Part shown: piece after piece, positions 33,500-47,133 of the stretch
How positions within the stretch are numbered: position 1 is the first letter of the stretch
Layout of the letters: each line of letters starts with the position of its first letter
Assembly: GCF_026262505.1 (NCBI RefSeq)
Contig: NC_067205.1
Location: 26,862,556 to 26,926,555, forward strand
Source of the DNA: Trichomonas vaginalis G3
Lineage: Eukaryota > Parabasalia > Trichomonadida > Trichomonadidae
Direction: 5' to 3'
Length of the DNA stretch: 64,000 bases
Notes under the pieces: generated by a model
Database searches by the model: none
The model's input: only the letters and a program-made list of their open reading frames with translations
What the model was told of the DNA's origin: nothing
Made by a program: the position numbers and the translations under genes

Positions 33500-34440
33500 G
33501 TTTGAAGTTGTCAAATACTCTGTTATTTTTTCCTTTAACATGGCAAATTTCTTTGAAGGTAAGTATTGTACAACCTTTCATATCATAGTGTGTTTGAGGT
33601 AACGTATCTTGAACTATTTGTTCACATCTTCATTTGGGGTCATTGAAATCGGTAAGTTTTCGCGATAGAACCAATTTCTGTCAGATTTGTAAATCTTAGC
33701 AAGGTCGTAAAAGCTTTTGTTGTTTTCTTCTGACTAATGCAACATACCATATCTTTATCTTCTTCATTTTCCATCTCTTCATTATAATCATATACTTATA
33801 GTCTTTTCCTTACCTTTTGGTACCGAACGTGGTATTCTTTTCTGAATGCTTTTGTCTTTTGCTTCAAGCTTGTTTTCCATCTCTTCACGTTCTTGTCTAT
33901 GAATTTCGTCAAGAAGTCTGTAAATATACCAAGCATAACGAGGCGAAGCCCACATTGCAACAGCATTTACAAGAAGTCTATGTACATAATATCCTTCAAA
34001 CCGTTTGGCAAATTTTTCACGATTTTCATAGAGTTTTTGGCGACTGGGTTTTTTACTTATCGCTGTTCTCACTGTTTCATAGAGTTTTTGGCGACTGCGG
34101 TTTTTACTTTCGCTGTTCTTCACAATTTTCATAGAGTTTTGGCGACTGCGGTTTTTTTACTTACTCGCTGTTCTTCACTGTTTCAGAAAAAAGTATGTCT
34201 CGCTGTGCTTCGCTCAAAAGTTCTTGTGTGCTTTGGTTCCTAAACCAGTCTTGTGGTTTCTTTAGTATCTGGAGCAAAACATGCTGTCAATATACTTTGC
34301 ATTGGTACATGTCATCTTTGACTGAACGAATGAGACGGAGTTGTTTGTTAAACTGTATTGTACTCATATTCTTCATTTATAGCTCATGGGACTATAACTG
34401 TTGTTGTGTTTCTCTGTTGTTGACATATCTGTCTTTACAT
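33500..34440 (-). pseudogene. KilA-N/MSV199-like protein region (segment A)
   Basis: Broken counterpart of the gene at 55913-56878, with several breaks; see that entry for domains. It includes the short in-frame tandem repeat around 34000-34190. Confidence 0.6.
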
Positions 34441-34541
34441 ACAAAATAAAAAATAATTTTATAAAAAACTAACTTTATTTTTTTAAGTTTGGTCATCCTC
34501 ACGGTATGACAAAATACTATATTTTACTTAAAAATATGCAA

Positions 34542-34615
34542 GCGGCTTATAGCTCAGTGTATGGGCTACTCGTTAAAGGCGTCGAAGACCTCGGTCAAAT
34601 CCTGATTCGCGCAGG
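34542..34615 (+). other. tRNA-like sequence (segment A copy)
   Basis: Counterpart of 56979-57055, with small differences; box A and a weakened box B are recognisable, and a T-run follows. Confidence 0.35.
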
Positions 34616-34729
34616 TTTTTTCCCTTTTATGCAGTGAAATTTCATGTACATAGGGTTTACTTTGGTGTTAGACCTAGTGAAAAATAGAACGATATAAGTT
34701 TACATTTGTAAAGTTGGACGATAAAAATC

Positions 34730-34975
34730 TTGCTACTGTCAGTAAAAGTACTGCTACTGTCAGTAAAGTACTGTATGTCAGCTAAGAATCATAAAAGTAT
34801 GCTAATGTCAGTAAAAAGGAAAATTTGAGAGGGTTTTCGACGATAAAGTACTGCTACTGTCAGTAAAAATCTCTGCTACTGTCAGTAAAGTACTGTACTG
34901 TCAGTAAAAGTACTGCTACTGTCAGTAAAAATACTGCTACTGTCAGTTAAAAGTACTGCTAATGTCAGTAGCAAT
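34730..34975. repeat. 21-bp tandem array, TACTGCTACTGTCAGTAAAAG type (segment A)
   Basis: About ten near-copies in two blocks; counterpart of the cleaner array at 57172-57410. Confidence 0.8.
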
Positions 34976-35249
34976 GGTCGAAGTCGAACCTTACCGACGA
35001 GGCAATTTAACCTAATGAAAATTAACGAGCTTTGTTAGACTTCCTCAGGCAGAATGTAAAGGCAAGCTTGTTAACGGTTAGAAACCGTATAGAACCTTTC
35101 ATTTTTTTTCCTCAAAAATAATGTTTATGTTAGAATATTAGAAATAACATTTTTAACATAAGCGTTTTACATGGTAAACGTTTTTTTGGAATTTTGTGAA
35201 AATCTCAACGGTTTGACACATGCCATTATGCCATTTTACTCAGAATTTT

Positions 35250-38245
35250 GTGCTGAATTCAGCAAAAATATATTTTAGGTGAAGAGGTGAGATCCACCCG
35301 TTTTTCTCACCTCTTTTCTAACATGGTCTAAAACACACAAAACTCATGAATTTCGTGAATTTCCTTAAGATAGAAAAATATATTTTATTGTTAGCATGTT
35401 TAATCTAACACGTTTTTCTAACCTGTTTTCTACATGGTCTAACACACAAAACTCATGAAAATTTGTGCTGAATTTCAGTAAAAATAATGTTTTAGGTGAA
35501 GAGGTGAGATCTCACCCGTTTTTTCACCTTGTTTTCTACCATCTTTTTTTTTTCACAACCGTTTACATTGAATGCTACGTGGATATCTGAAATCTAAACA
35601 GTTTTGTGCTGTACTATTCTTCTTTAGTACATCGAATGTTTTAACAATAGCCTGAAAAGTTTCTTTATACTTCATTTGACGTCAGTATAATTAGGAAATC
35701 GTCAGCTGTTGATGTTTTTTGTTCAGAAATTCCAAAATGTCATTTTATCTTTACTGTGGTTTTCTCTGCTTCTTTCTTTAGTCAGCTAGTCGTTCTCATT
35801 CTTTCTATCTTTTGACGGAGTAGTTATAATTTCCTCATTGCGCTTTTACATTTAGAACATTGCCGGGGTCATTTTTGGTTATACATTGAAATAAAACCAG
35901 CAAAAACAACTAAAAGCGTCAATTGCTCTCTATCTCAAAACATAGCGGTTTATCTGTTCATCATCCATACCTTTCCTTTCTATCATTTATCTCTTTTCCC
36001 AAACACATTCAGCACAACTAACGAAACAAAGTTGTCGTAGGTTTAAATTTTCAGATTTATATTATTGTCAAGAAAGAAACATTCTTATATACATGTCGCA
36101 ACTTTGTCCATAACCTTATGGTTGCAATGAATCCTAGAAACTCATAATTTACCTTTTCGTATGAACACTTCTTTATTTCTACTGAGTCAGTTGGTTTCAC
36201 TTCTATTTATCGAATTCAGGAATAGTGAGTTTTTGTTGTTGGATTCAGGTAGTTTAAGGCAAGATGTCGCATGAGGTCCTGCATTTAATAAAAGATACTG
36301 TTCATTTGTTTCATCTTTTCAGCACTACATCTAAATACTTTGTTAATAAGTTCTCTGCTTTTCTTCTGGATTTCTGTTTAAAAGTAATATGAAGGAAGGA
36401 ATGAAGCTTTTTCATTTCTACTTAACATTGACGTAGGATTCATGACTAACGAGGTTTGGGCTGTTGGTTTGAATTGTTGTAGAACCTAATTGTTGAAAAT
36501 CATATTTTTATACAAAATAAAAAAAATAAATAAAATAAAACTACTTTATTTTTTATTCGGAGAAATTCATGAAATTCAAGAGGTTGAAAAAGCGGTGAAA
36601 AACAGGTGAGATCTCACTCTATCACCTAACATTAATTTTTGGGTCCTTTTACACTCATTTACGATGAAGTCTTGAAAAACATTTACGAAGAAGTCTTGAC
36701 AAAAACATTTACGAGAAGTATGCATCAAAACATTTACGAGAAGTCATGACAAAACTTACGAAGAAGTCAATGAAAATTCAAGAGGGGTAGAAATGAGGTT
36801 AGAAAACGTGTTAGAAAACGTGTTAAGATCTAAATTTCTAACATAAAACTTTATTTTTGGTGTAAATTTTCATGATTTTCGAGAGTTTTAGACATGTTAG
36901 AAAACGTTTAATCTAACCATCTACCGGACATTCTTCGTCAAATTATACAAAATGACACTTTTTCATTAGATAACTGTTTTTTTTGACGAAGTGAAAGTTT
37001 ACATTCGTCAAAAAAATCCCTTGAATATATCTTTTATACAAAAAAATACAAAAATGACACTTTTTTCATTATGATAAACTGTTTTGACCGAAGGGAAGGT
37101 TTAACACTTGTCAAAAAATCCCTGAAATCATATCTTTTATACAAAAAAATCAAAAAAACAATACTTTATTTTTTTCTATTTAATGAAATTCATGAAAATT
37201 CATGAGGTTAGAGAAACGTGTTAAAAACGTGTTGATCTAACATTCTAACATAAACTTTTTTTTGGGTCTTACACTCATTCACGATGAAGTTTTCTTGACA
37301 AACATTTACGAAAGAAGTTCTTTGAACAAAGCATGTACGAAGAAGTCTTGACAAAACATTTACGAAGAAGTCTTGACAAAACATTTCCGAAGAAGTCTTG
37401 ACAAAACATTTACCGAAGCAGTCTTGAACAATTCAAGAGGGTAGAAATGAGGTTAGGAAATGGTTATGATTAACCATCTACCGACATTCTCGTCAACATG
37501 AAAAAAATGACACTTTTTCAATTTAGATAATGTTATTTTTTGCCGAAGTGAAGTTCTTACACTTCGTCAAAAAATCCCTGAAATATGTCTTTAATTACAA
37601 TAAAAACTAATTATTTTTTATTTGGGGAAATTCATGAAAATTCACGAGGTGAAAAAAAAGAGGTGAAAAAAGAGGTGAGACATCTCACCATCTAACCGAC
37701 ATCTCGTCAATACAAAAAATGACACTTTTTCTATTATATAACTGTTATTTTGTGACGAAGGAAGGCTGACACTGTCGTCAAAAAAATCCTGAAATATGTC
37801 TTTTATACAAAATAAATGAATTAAAACTTAACTTTATTTTTTTCTACTTAAGAAATTCATGCAAATTTCAAGAGGGTGAAAAAGAGGTGAAAAAAGGGTG
37901 AGATCTCACCATCTTCACCTAAATTATATTTTTGGTCGGACAACTTTCTCTCAATTGAGAGCTGTGGGCATTTATCTTGCGTTAAACGGTTATCAAGATC
38001 TTTCTTCGAAGTCATTGGTCTCTCTTCGATTTGGACTGAGATTCAATTGCTGGTGGGTTATAACCTTGAGTGGAAATGGTAGAAATCGGAGACGGTACTT
38101 GCCTGGCAACTGAGGTGCAGGGGCTGGTGCTTTAAGAGTTTCCTCTGTTGGAATGGAACTCGTTAGTGGAACGTCCGGACATCCGTTTGTTGTCCTGTCG
38201 GAAGGAAAAAACTTTTCCTGTCGATGAAAATTTTTTCAATGTCGG
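35250..38245. repeat. palindrome and promoter cassette region (segment A)
   Basis: Noisy counterpart of about 57,690-60,680. It contains the equivalent of the 312-residue minus-strand gene (about 35,550-36,500), the AGATCT-centred palindromes, 25-bp repeats and GACGAAGTG hairpins. Broken by many small differences. It ends abruptly at about 38,245. Confidence 0.7.
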
Positions 38246-41200
38246 AAGAAGAATAGAAAGCAGACTTGCGTCTATAATGTTGACACAGATATTTCAATGC
38301 TTTTAGCTGCCAATATTATTGCAGTTCCACTTATTGTTCCCTATATCACCAAATATCTGTTCAAAGCTTTGCAGGTGAAGTTGCAACATCCAAAATCCAG
38401 GAGCCGCAGGTGCATAGAACAGATATTGGCTTTAACAACTGCAATGAAACAATGCAGATACTTATTTTGTACTGTTCAGGATCGAACTATAAATGACTAT
38501 TCTTGTTTTACACCCCGGTATTAAATATCATATAACAAGGATGGCAAATTATTATCTCAAGAGAAGAATAAATTCTACAGTTGAGCGATATGAGGTCATA
38601 CAACTTGAATTAGTGCTTTATGAACTTTAACAACAATCTTCACAAAACATTAACCCTGAAATGCAAAGCTTCTATTATGGCCATATGTGAAAGTATTGGA
38701 CATACAGGAGTCAAAAATACTCAATATTACAAATGGAGACCGTTCAAACTTTTGGCTTGGCATTCCCATTTGCTGACTCAGAAGACTTGTATGGGTGGTA
38801 TTTCAACTGTTGGTAATGTACAAATACAATATGACTGGTGAAGAGACGGTCAGATGATATTGAAAGCAAAGAAGTTTTACAAAACATAGCACTTTTCGGA
38901 AAGATGCCTCTTTTGCAAGATTCGTTGATGAACGACCTGGGGCTCCTCGATTGGACATATACGGACAGCATCATCGAGCAGATTTTGCAGCGGTCAGTAA
39001 GTTGTTCTTTGAACTGACTTCTCTCCGTCAATATTACAGTACGCCAGTTTTGACATAATATTTGTATTATAAACTTACCTTTAGAAATATCTGAGTTTTG
39101 AAGTTTATTTTTGTCTTCAAGAACTTTCACCATTTCAGTTATACCAACTTTCTTTGCTTTTATTGAAAATATTTTTGGTTCAGCGAAAGACTAGCTATTC
39201 TATAGACATTTACCATTGTTTGTATAAGAACTATTCTGTCAATGTATTTGTATTGTTGTGTGTGTAAACTTTGTTCTGCTTCATATTCCGAAGAGATACT
39301 CGATACGTCATCTTTTTATTCTAAGTAAAAATGTCATGTTCCGAAAAATAGAAGCGTAAGTGTTTCAAAAGGGTTTAATGGCGGTGGGCAGATGTGAAGT
39401 TAATTCACCAACTCAAACAACGAGTCAAAAGGTGGTTATTGTCAATGTCAAAGACAGAGATGTTAGAGTGTGGGAGAACACATACGAGGACGAGATGGTA
39501 ACAATTGTTCCTGAAAGAAAACATATATCCTGAAGTTAGCAGAGACTTAAGGGTTGCTGTGTCAGATCATTCGAAACGAAACTACGCACAACTGAAAGCA
39601 AACTTCAAAACTCATGGAGAAGATTTGTCAAGCTTAAAGTATAATGTTAACTTGGTCGAACACATACCCTGTAAAGTGAATATATGTCATTGCACACTCA
39701 TCGAAGTTTTTGAATAGAAACTGATTGAAACTTTGCAGAGGCAGAGATATATAACTCAAGAGAATGGAACCCGACATTAGTTGCTTGGTGGTGTTTCATA
39801 TAATGTCCATTGACAAGATATACGCTTATGAATGGAGGTGAATAGCGTGAACTTAAAGTATAGGTTTCCGCAGACGTCAATAAAAATATTGACGCACCAC
39901 AACATTTCATTAAAATTTATTTGTAAGGGTAAAAATGTCCCATAAACTTCTTGAAAGATGTTTGGAAGAAAATAATATAGCACTGTTAATTTCGATGTTA
40001 AGGACTGTGTACACACTTTTGAACGATATGAAAGACCGCTGTTTTTGTTTGTTCGTGTAAGACAAAGGAAAGTTTATGTCTTTTACAAAATATTTGAACT
40101 TTTAGACAGAGAACTTCAAGAAAGCCATGTGCAAAGTTTAGATGAGTTCTTCTCACTTTCAGAAAACTTTAAATATATATAAATGGCAGAAGATATTAAT
40201 GGTTTATACTATTACGAACTACAACGTCCTGAGTCCTATAATTCATTAACAACAACTTAAAATCCTTCTCAAGGGACGAGTATTGTAAACAACCTTAACA
40301 CACGAATGACGACTAAAAAGCCGTTTTGCGTCTTTTGACACCAGAACGGACTTTATTGTTGTTATGTAAAAAAACTACTCCTTGAAGATTCTTACTCAGA
40401 ATAATAAACCCACCAACCGGTTTTGTTGCCTTATTTATAGCTTAGTACGGGTTGTAACATTGCTGCACTAGAGCAGGTTTTCATTATGTTTTGGATTCCG
40501 ACTGAGTTTTACTATAACGATATGAGCATATAATTACAAAACTTATTTTGGTTTTTACTAACCAACGTTTTCTATAACAGGAAAAGGTGTCATACAAGAA
40601 TGTCTATTCCATTGACATTAAGCACACCAATCTGTATATATTGGTTTCAAAACTTATGTTCAAAGTGTTTATTCGAAATGTCGACAGAAACTATTAATGA
40701 GAAAACCAAAAGAATATCTTATGCGTATAAAACAATACTTTCTCTGCTGGTTTCCCTATTGTTCATGTCGAAATGCAGAATTTTCAATAGTGAACTCAAC
40801 AACTTGGCAAGTATAACGTTGAACAAGTTAGTTGACGCAAACCTTTGTTCCTGTAAAACTTTTTATGTCCTATGTATTCTGTCAATGACGGCAGAAAGTT
40901 TCGAATTGGAAGATGCAACTGGTGAGTATTGTAATTAACAAGACACATTCAACAACAAATAGCTAAGAACACAAATCAACAAATGCACAACACAAGTCAA
41001 TGAATAAAAAAAAATATTTTTTTTTATTTTTAATAAAAATGTACAGATAGATGTTTCAGATTTTTATTGAACTTCAAGGCATCTCAGAATTGTCCATTCG
41101 AGTACTATTATATAAGCAGTCGAATTTGAAACGTTTTAGTATTTATGTCGACTCTGCAGATGTTATGTTATGAAGAATGGGATGATAGTCTTTAACAAAC

Positions 41201-44200
41201 CAAGAGAAACATAGGTTTCAGAACAAGAAATGTAACAGAAACTGTATAAAATAAAAGTTTGTACACGTTGGCAATAGAAGATGTTAGATGCTGGGATATC
41301 TTATTGTCAAAAGTTAGAAGATTTTTCAGTTCGAGGTATAAGTTCTATACAACTTCTCCAGAACTTCTATTTCCTATCTTTACCTCGGATAATAAATACC
41401 GGACACAGTATGAAATGGAAAGAAAATATTATCAGTAGAGCTTGGTTAGACCATGTAAAGGAGAATATATGCAATGGAAATCGAAGAGTCCATATGATAA
41501 ATCTTATGTTGTTTGCAAAATATGCTTACACATCCAAGTGCTAAAATGAAAATACTGTCTCATTATATTGGAAAACAAGGACTGTAAGACAGATCATTCT
41601 TTACAGATATTTTGTGCAACTGTTAGATAGGTTTATTCGACCCGAATCTGAGTGAAAGACTTAGAAAACATCTGTGGCAAGTTTACAACTCATCAATAGA
41701 GAGAATAAGTGAAACTTATAGTTACGTTTCGCAATGAAACTTCAAATATAGGATACAACAATAATGTTTTTGAAAACTCAGTATGCTTCCTGTAATGAGT
41801 CTTAACAGACAAAGGTTAGGAGTTGTTGAAAAGAAAATATAAAGACGAAGAACGTTTGATGAAATGATGTTGCATAACTTCAATTATGTTCAACAATGCT
41901 GTTCCGATGAAATTAGAAGTTTTGCCAGAAATGTATGTAGTTGGTCAGAACGTCTCAGATTCTCAATATCGCAAGATACAGAATATTATTGCGGACGACT
42001 TACGCCGACCAACTTTGACCACTCTGACTTTTACAACCAGCTTGTTCTCGATAGTTTTTATGACGATATGATATTTCTAAGTTCAATTCCAAGACAATTC
42101 CACTTAATACGAGAGAGACAAGAATTGTTAGAAGCAAATGCAAGTAGGTGTATATGACCTGTTATAGATGAATACTGGATCTTTGATGTATTAGATGAAA
42201 GGCTTCTGTTGATAGCGATTGTATAAATCAATATTGTTCAGAATATGGTTCATATGGAACAGCGTCTAGAACGTGTACCATTCTTTGGCAAATGTACACA
42301 AAGTCTTTTAGACGTTACAGAATGGGTGTATATACAAAGAAAATTTTATGAGTAATATTATAAAAAAAATAATTTTTTTTATGCCGTAGAAAGATGAAGA
42401 TCAGCCCATTCATTCATCAGTTAACAAGAACAAGACCATTTAATAAGATGTGATCATCACTGAATGTTTATCTAATCCATTTTGAAAAGATCTTCATTTA
42501 TCAGCAAGTTTTGGGAACATCGACCAGTTTAAGTTTGCTAGTTGTGATAAAAAATGTGCGAAATTAATGAAGACTTAGACATAGAAGGTTTGTTTACAGT
42601 GTCAAAAGAGAAGTTTGTGACAGAAGGTTTCCAACACTTAAAGAAGGCAAAGCATACAACTTGTTATTAACTTTAATTGAACCAAGAAAGCAGACGACTA
42701 TGAAATCTTTATGAGTCTGACAGATAGTTGAAGTTCACAGGGTTAATTGGGTAAAAGATTTTAGAGTCTAAGCCAGAGTGTTTTTGCTCCTATAGAAGGA
42801 AGAGAATCTTAGTTGCATTTGACCCAATATAGTTTTACAAATAAAATTTTATTTTACATATGTCAAAATTTATCTTTTCTCTCGAACTGGTTCAGGTTCT
42901 TTATTCTCTCTTCTACTTTTTTTTCTTTCTTTTCTCTCTTCTTCTTTTCTGGTGGGAGTTATGTGCTATATTGGTCGCAACCCCATATTTATGTAAAAGT
43001 TCTTTTGTCCTTCAATAGCTCTTCATTCTGTTTTTCTATTTTCATCTCAAGAACAGCGCATGTGTCTTCTTTGACCATTCTAAGACTTTTTGTCTGGACG
43101 TTCATCTTTCCATATCGGCCGGTCATCTTGTTCAACAAGTCTGTCTTGACAAATTTTAAGACGTGCTCTGCTTATGTTTTATGGTTCTTGTCAATATTCC
43201 AGAAAACAAAGCTTTAGAACAAATTCACCTTTTGCTTTTACACATGTAAGATTTTATGGTCCGACAGAGTGTTTGCTGTCAAAAAGTTTGTCTCGAAATT
43301 ATAGATAGCGAATCGCTAGACAACTTTTCTAAAACTGATAAAAATTTTAATTTTTCTAAAATATGTTAGGAAAAAAAGTTTGCTGACATGACAAGATAAT
43401 TTGAGATGTTTTTAAAGCAAGAACAAAGAAGTTAGAAAATGCTAGATAAAGCCTATACTGCAAGACGTTCTTCATTTGCCTCCAGATGGGTATAACAGTG
43501 TCTAATTGCAAGCACTGGGTCCGGGTAAAGACTTTCACTTATTCTTAAAATGGCTGACTAACAACAAGAACTAAGATGAGAAGAAACCGACTTCCTAATG
43601 AGTTGTGATGTTAGTTTGTAGGTCACTTGGTCATATTTGACCAACGTCAATTCGTCAACAGATATTTATAAAGAGTCTAGTTAGTATGTATATAAGGATC
43701 TGAGTTGTTAGATTGGGATATAAGAAGTCCAAAGAGGGTTTTGGACGTACATTGCTCATAAATGATATATAATTGCGAGTTTAAAGACCCATATGATGGA
43801 ATGCAGAGAATATTAGAGAAGATGAACACTTCAGAAACAAACAGAAGAGAATAGAAAATTTCGAAGAATATTGCAAAATCTTACGATTGGAAGACATACC
43901 CTCATAGGTGTCTTCTTATCTTGATGTTTGCATCTCATCCTTTGTTAAAGAAATAGAGAACAAGATATGTGTCGAAATTCTACAGAAGTTCTCAGACACT
44001 TTTATACATGCTCTTGTCATTTGTGTACGACAGCAAAGAGTTTTTAAAGTAAGGATGTTAAAAAGAATACTACTGACATTAATACTCTTTCCCTGATTGT
44101 CCGAAGAACGATCTTCATGGAAACTTAGTGAAAGAGTCCATGGGCAGTAAGTTTGACGACAATGCAACTACTGGAGAAGTACACAAGTCATACAAGGACA

Positions 44201-47133
44201 TCATACCTTCTTTCAGAATTACATATCTAGAAACAAAATAGTTCAAATTGTAAAAAGTCAAGTTGAAAATGGTAAGTGTTTAGTCTTAGTAACGTCTGTT
44301 GTGGTGCTGGGGTGTCCGTTTCTTCTGGCTGGAAGGCATTCAGGAGAGGAACGTCAGTCATCCGTTTGTGGTCCTGATCGGACGGAAAAATTTTTCCTGT
44401 CCGGAAGGAAAGACTTTTTCTGTCGGAAGAAAAACTTTTTCTGTCGAGAAGGAAAACTTTTTCTGAAGTCGACCAAAAAGTTTCAATTTTGAAAATTGAA
44501 TGGATTTACGACGGACAACTGGAAAAATCTTTTTCCTGCGATGGAAAAATTTTTCCTGTCCGGAGGAAAAATTTTTTAGCTGTCGGATGGAAGAGTTCTT
44601 CCTGTGGAATGAAAATTTTTCCTGTGGAAGAAAAAATTTTTCTGTCGGATGGAAGGACTCGGAATGCCAGAAGGATTTGGACGAGGCATTTACCGTAATT
44701 GAGCGTACTGTGAGCCATCTGAAAGTCAAGAGTAATAATAAAGAGTGCAATTTACTCACTTGTTTGAAGTTGTCAAATACTCTGTTATTTTTTCCTTTAA
44801 CAATGGAATCTTCTTTGAAGGTAAGTTTGTATCAACCTTTTCATATCATAGTGTTGTTTTGAGGTAATCGTATCTTGGAACTATTTGTTCACACTCTTCA
44901 TTTGGGTATTGAAATCGGTAAGTTTTCGCGATGAACCAATTTCTGTCAGATTTGTAAATCCTTAGCATGTCGTAAAAAGCTTTCAGTTGTTATCTTCTGA
45001 CTATATGCATACATAACATACTCTTGTATCTTTCTTCATTTTACCATCTCTATCGAGTATAGATTCAATCATATACTTATAGTTCTTTTCCCTTACTTTG
45101 GTACCGAACGTGGTATTCTTTTCTGAATGCTTTTGTTCTTTGCTTCAGCTTGTTTTTCATTCTCTTAGTTCTTGTCTATGAACTTTCGTCAAGAAAGTCT
45201 GTAAATATACCAAGCATAAGAGGCGAAAGCCCACATTGCACAGATTTAACAAGAAGTCTATGATACATAATATTCTCATCAACCTGTTTGGCATTTTTTC
45301 ACCGAATTTTCCAATCAGAGTTTTGGGCGACTGGGGTTTTTTTAACTTCTCGCTGTTCTGCACTGTTTTCATAGAGTTTTGGCGACTGCAGGTTTTTTTA
45401 CCTTTACTCGCTGTTCTCCAAATTTTCAAGAGTTTGGCGACTGCGGTTTTTTACTTACTCGCTGTTCTCACTTTTTCAGAAAAAAGTAGTCTCGCATGGG
45501 TGCTTCGCTCAAAGTTCTTGGTGTGCTTTTGGTTCCTAAAACAGTTTGTGCGTTTCTTATAGTATCGGAGCAACACATGCTGTCAAAATACTTTGGCATT
45601 TGGTCATTGATCATCTTTTGACTGAACGAATGAGACGGGTTGTTTGTTAACTGGTATGAATCTGCATATTCTTCATTTATAGCTCATGGTACTAATAACT
45701 TTTGTTCTGTGTTCTCTGTTGGTTTGACATATCTTCTTTAACATAACAAATAAAATAATTTTATAAAAAAGCTACCTTTATTTTTTTATAAGTTGGTCAT
45801 TCTTCCGGTATGACAAAATATTCTATATTTTACTTAAAAATATGCCAGCGGCTTATAGCTCAGTGTGTATGGGCTACTTCGTTGAAGTGCGTCGAAGACC
45901 TCGGTTCAAATCCTGATTCGCAGCAGGTTTTTTCCCTTTTATGCAGTTTGAAATTTCATGTACATAGGGTTACCTTTTTGGTGTTAGACCCTAAAGTTGA
46001 CAGAAAAATAGAACGATATAAAGTTTATCATTTGTAAAGTTGGACGAATAAAAATCTTGCTACTGGTCAGTTAAAAGTACTGCTACTGTCAGTAAAGTAA
46101 TTGTACTGTCAGTAAAAGTATGCTAATGTCATAAAAAGGAAATTTTGAAGGGTTTTTCGACGAAAAGTACTCACTGTCCAGTAAAATCTCTGCTCCACTG
46201 TAGTTAAAAGTATGCTACTGTCAGTAAAAGTACTGCGTACTGTCAGTAAAAATACTGCTACTGGTTCAGTTAAAGTACTGTCTATATGTCAGTAAGCAAT
46301 GGTCAGAGTCGAACTCATCCGACGAGGCAATTTACCTAATGAAATAACGAGCTTTGTTAAAGACTTTCCTCAGGCAGAATGTAAAAGGCAAGCTTTGTTA
46401 CAGGTTAGAAAACCGTATAGAAGCCTCTCATTTTTCGTCAAAATAATGTTTAGTTAGAAGTATTAAGAAATAACATTTTTTCTAACATAAGCGTTTTTCA
46501 TGGTAAACGTTATTTTTGGAATTTTGTTGGACAACTCCCAGGAGTTGACCACATGCCATATATTGCCATTTTAACTTCAGTAATTATGTGATTGATGTCA
46601 GCAAACAATATATTTTTAAGGTGAAGAGGTTGAGGATTCACCCGTATTCTCACCTCTTTTTCACTAGGTATATGTCTAAAAGCCACACAAAACCTCATGA
46701 ATTTCGATGAATTTCCTTGAAGATAGAAAAAAAGCTTATATTTATTGTTGCTATGTGTTAGATTCTTAACACGTTTTCTAACCTGTTTTCTAACATGGTC
46801 TAATACCCACAAAACTCAATGAAATTTGTGCTGAATTCCAGTAAAAATAATGTTAGGTGAAAGGTTGAGATCATTCAACCCGTTTTTTCACCTGTTTTTT
46901 TACCCTCCTTTTTTTCACAACCGTTTTACATGAATTGTACGATGTATATTGAAATCCTAACAGTTTTGTGTAGCTTCTATTTTTCTTTTAGTAAATCGAA
47001 TGTTTTTAAACAATGCTGAAAGTTTCTTTATACTTCTTCTGACGTCAATAATAAGGAAATTCGTCAGCTGTTGGATAGTTTTTTGTTCAGAATTTCCATA
47101 ACATGTCCATTTTATTCTTACTGTGTTTCTCTG
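38246..47133. mobile_element. Polinton/Maverick-like element, segment B (noisy re-run of the middle)
   Basis: Starts in the middle of the capsid candidate, equivalent to about 49,620 of segment C, and runs colinearly through all later genes to about 58,200-equivalent, stopping at about 47,133. Approximate parts: capsid remainder to 38,990; penton candidate 40,190-41,000; helicase 41,041-42,350; ATPase 43,370-44,270; GTCGGAAGG array 44,390-44,670; KilA-N-like 44,750-45,740; tRNA-like 45,848-45,927; 21-bp array 46,050-46,300; cassette region to 47,130. Broken throughout, on the order of hundreds of small differences, nearly all one-base insertions or losses. Confidence 0.85.
45848..45927 (+). 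other. tRNA-like sequence (segment B copy)
   Basis: Counterpart of 56979-57055; boxes A and B are still recognisable and a T-run follows. Confidence 0.3.

Larger units (their letters stand above)
22682..38245. mobile_element. Polinton/Maverick-like element, segment A (includes left end)
   Basis: A capsid-bearing element copy treated as a fossil. From left to right it carries a small basic protein, a repeat-rich structural protein, a major capsid candidate, small genes, a minor capsid candidate, an SF3 primase-helicase, a packaging ATPase, a KilA-N-like gene, a tRNA-like sequence, a 312-residue-type gene and the cassette array. It stops at about 38,245 inside a GTCGGAAGG-type repeat, where the sequence jumps back to mid-capsid. 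It is broken, with perhaps a dozen or two breaks over the coding part and more in the last 4 kb. Where it overlaps segment C the two are nearly identical, so it is very young or is the same locus read twice. Confidence 0.85.

Noticed and set aside
38246-47133. Segment B as an ancient decayed copy giving an age for the element
   Set aside because: Differences are nearly all one-base indels with almost no substitutions, which fits read error rather than time.
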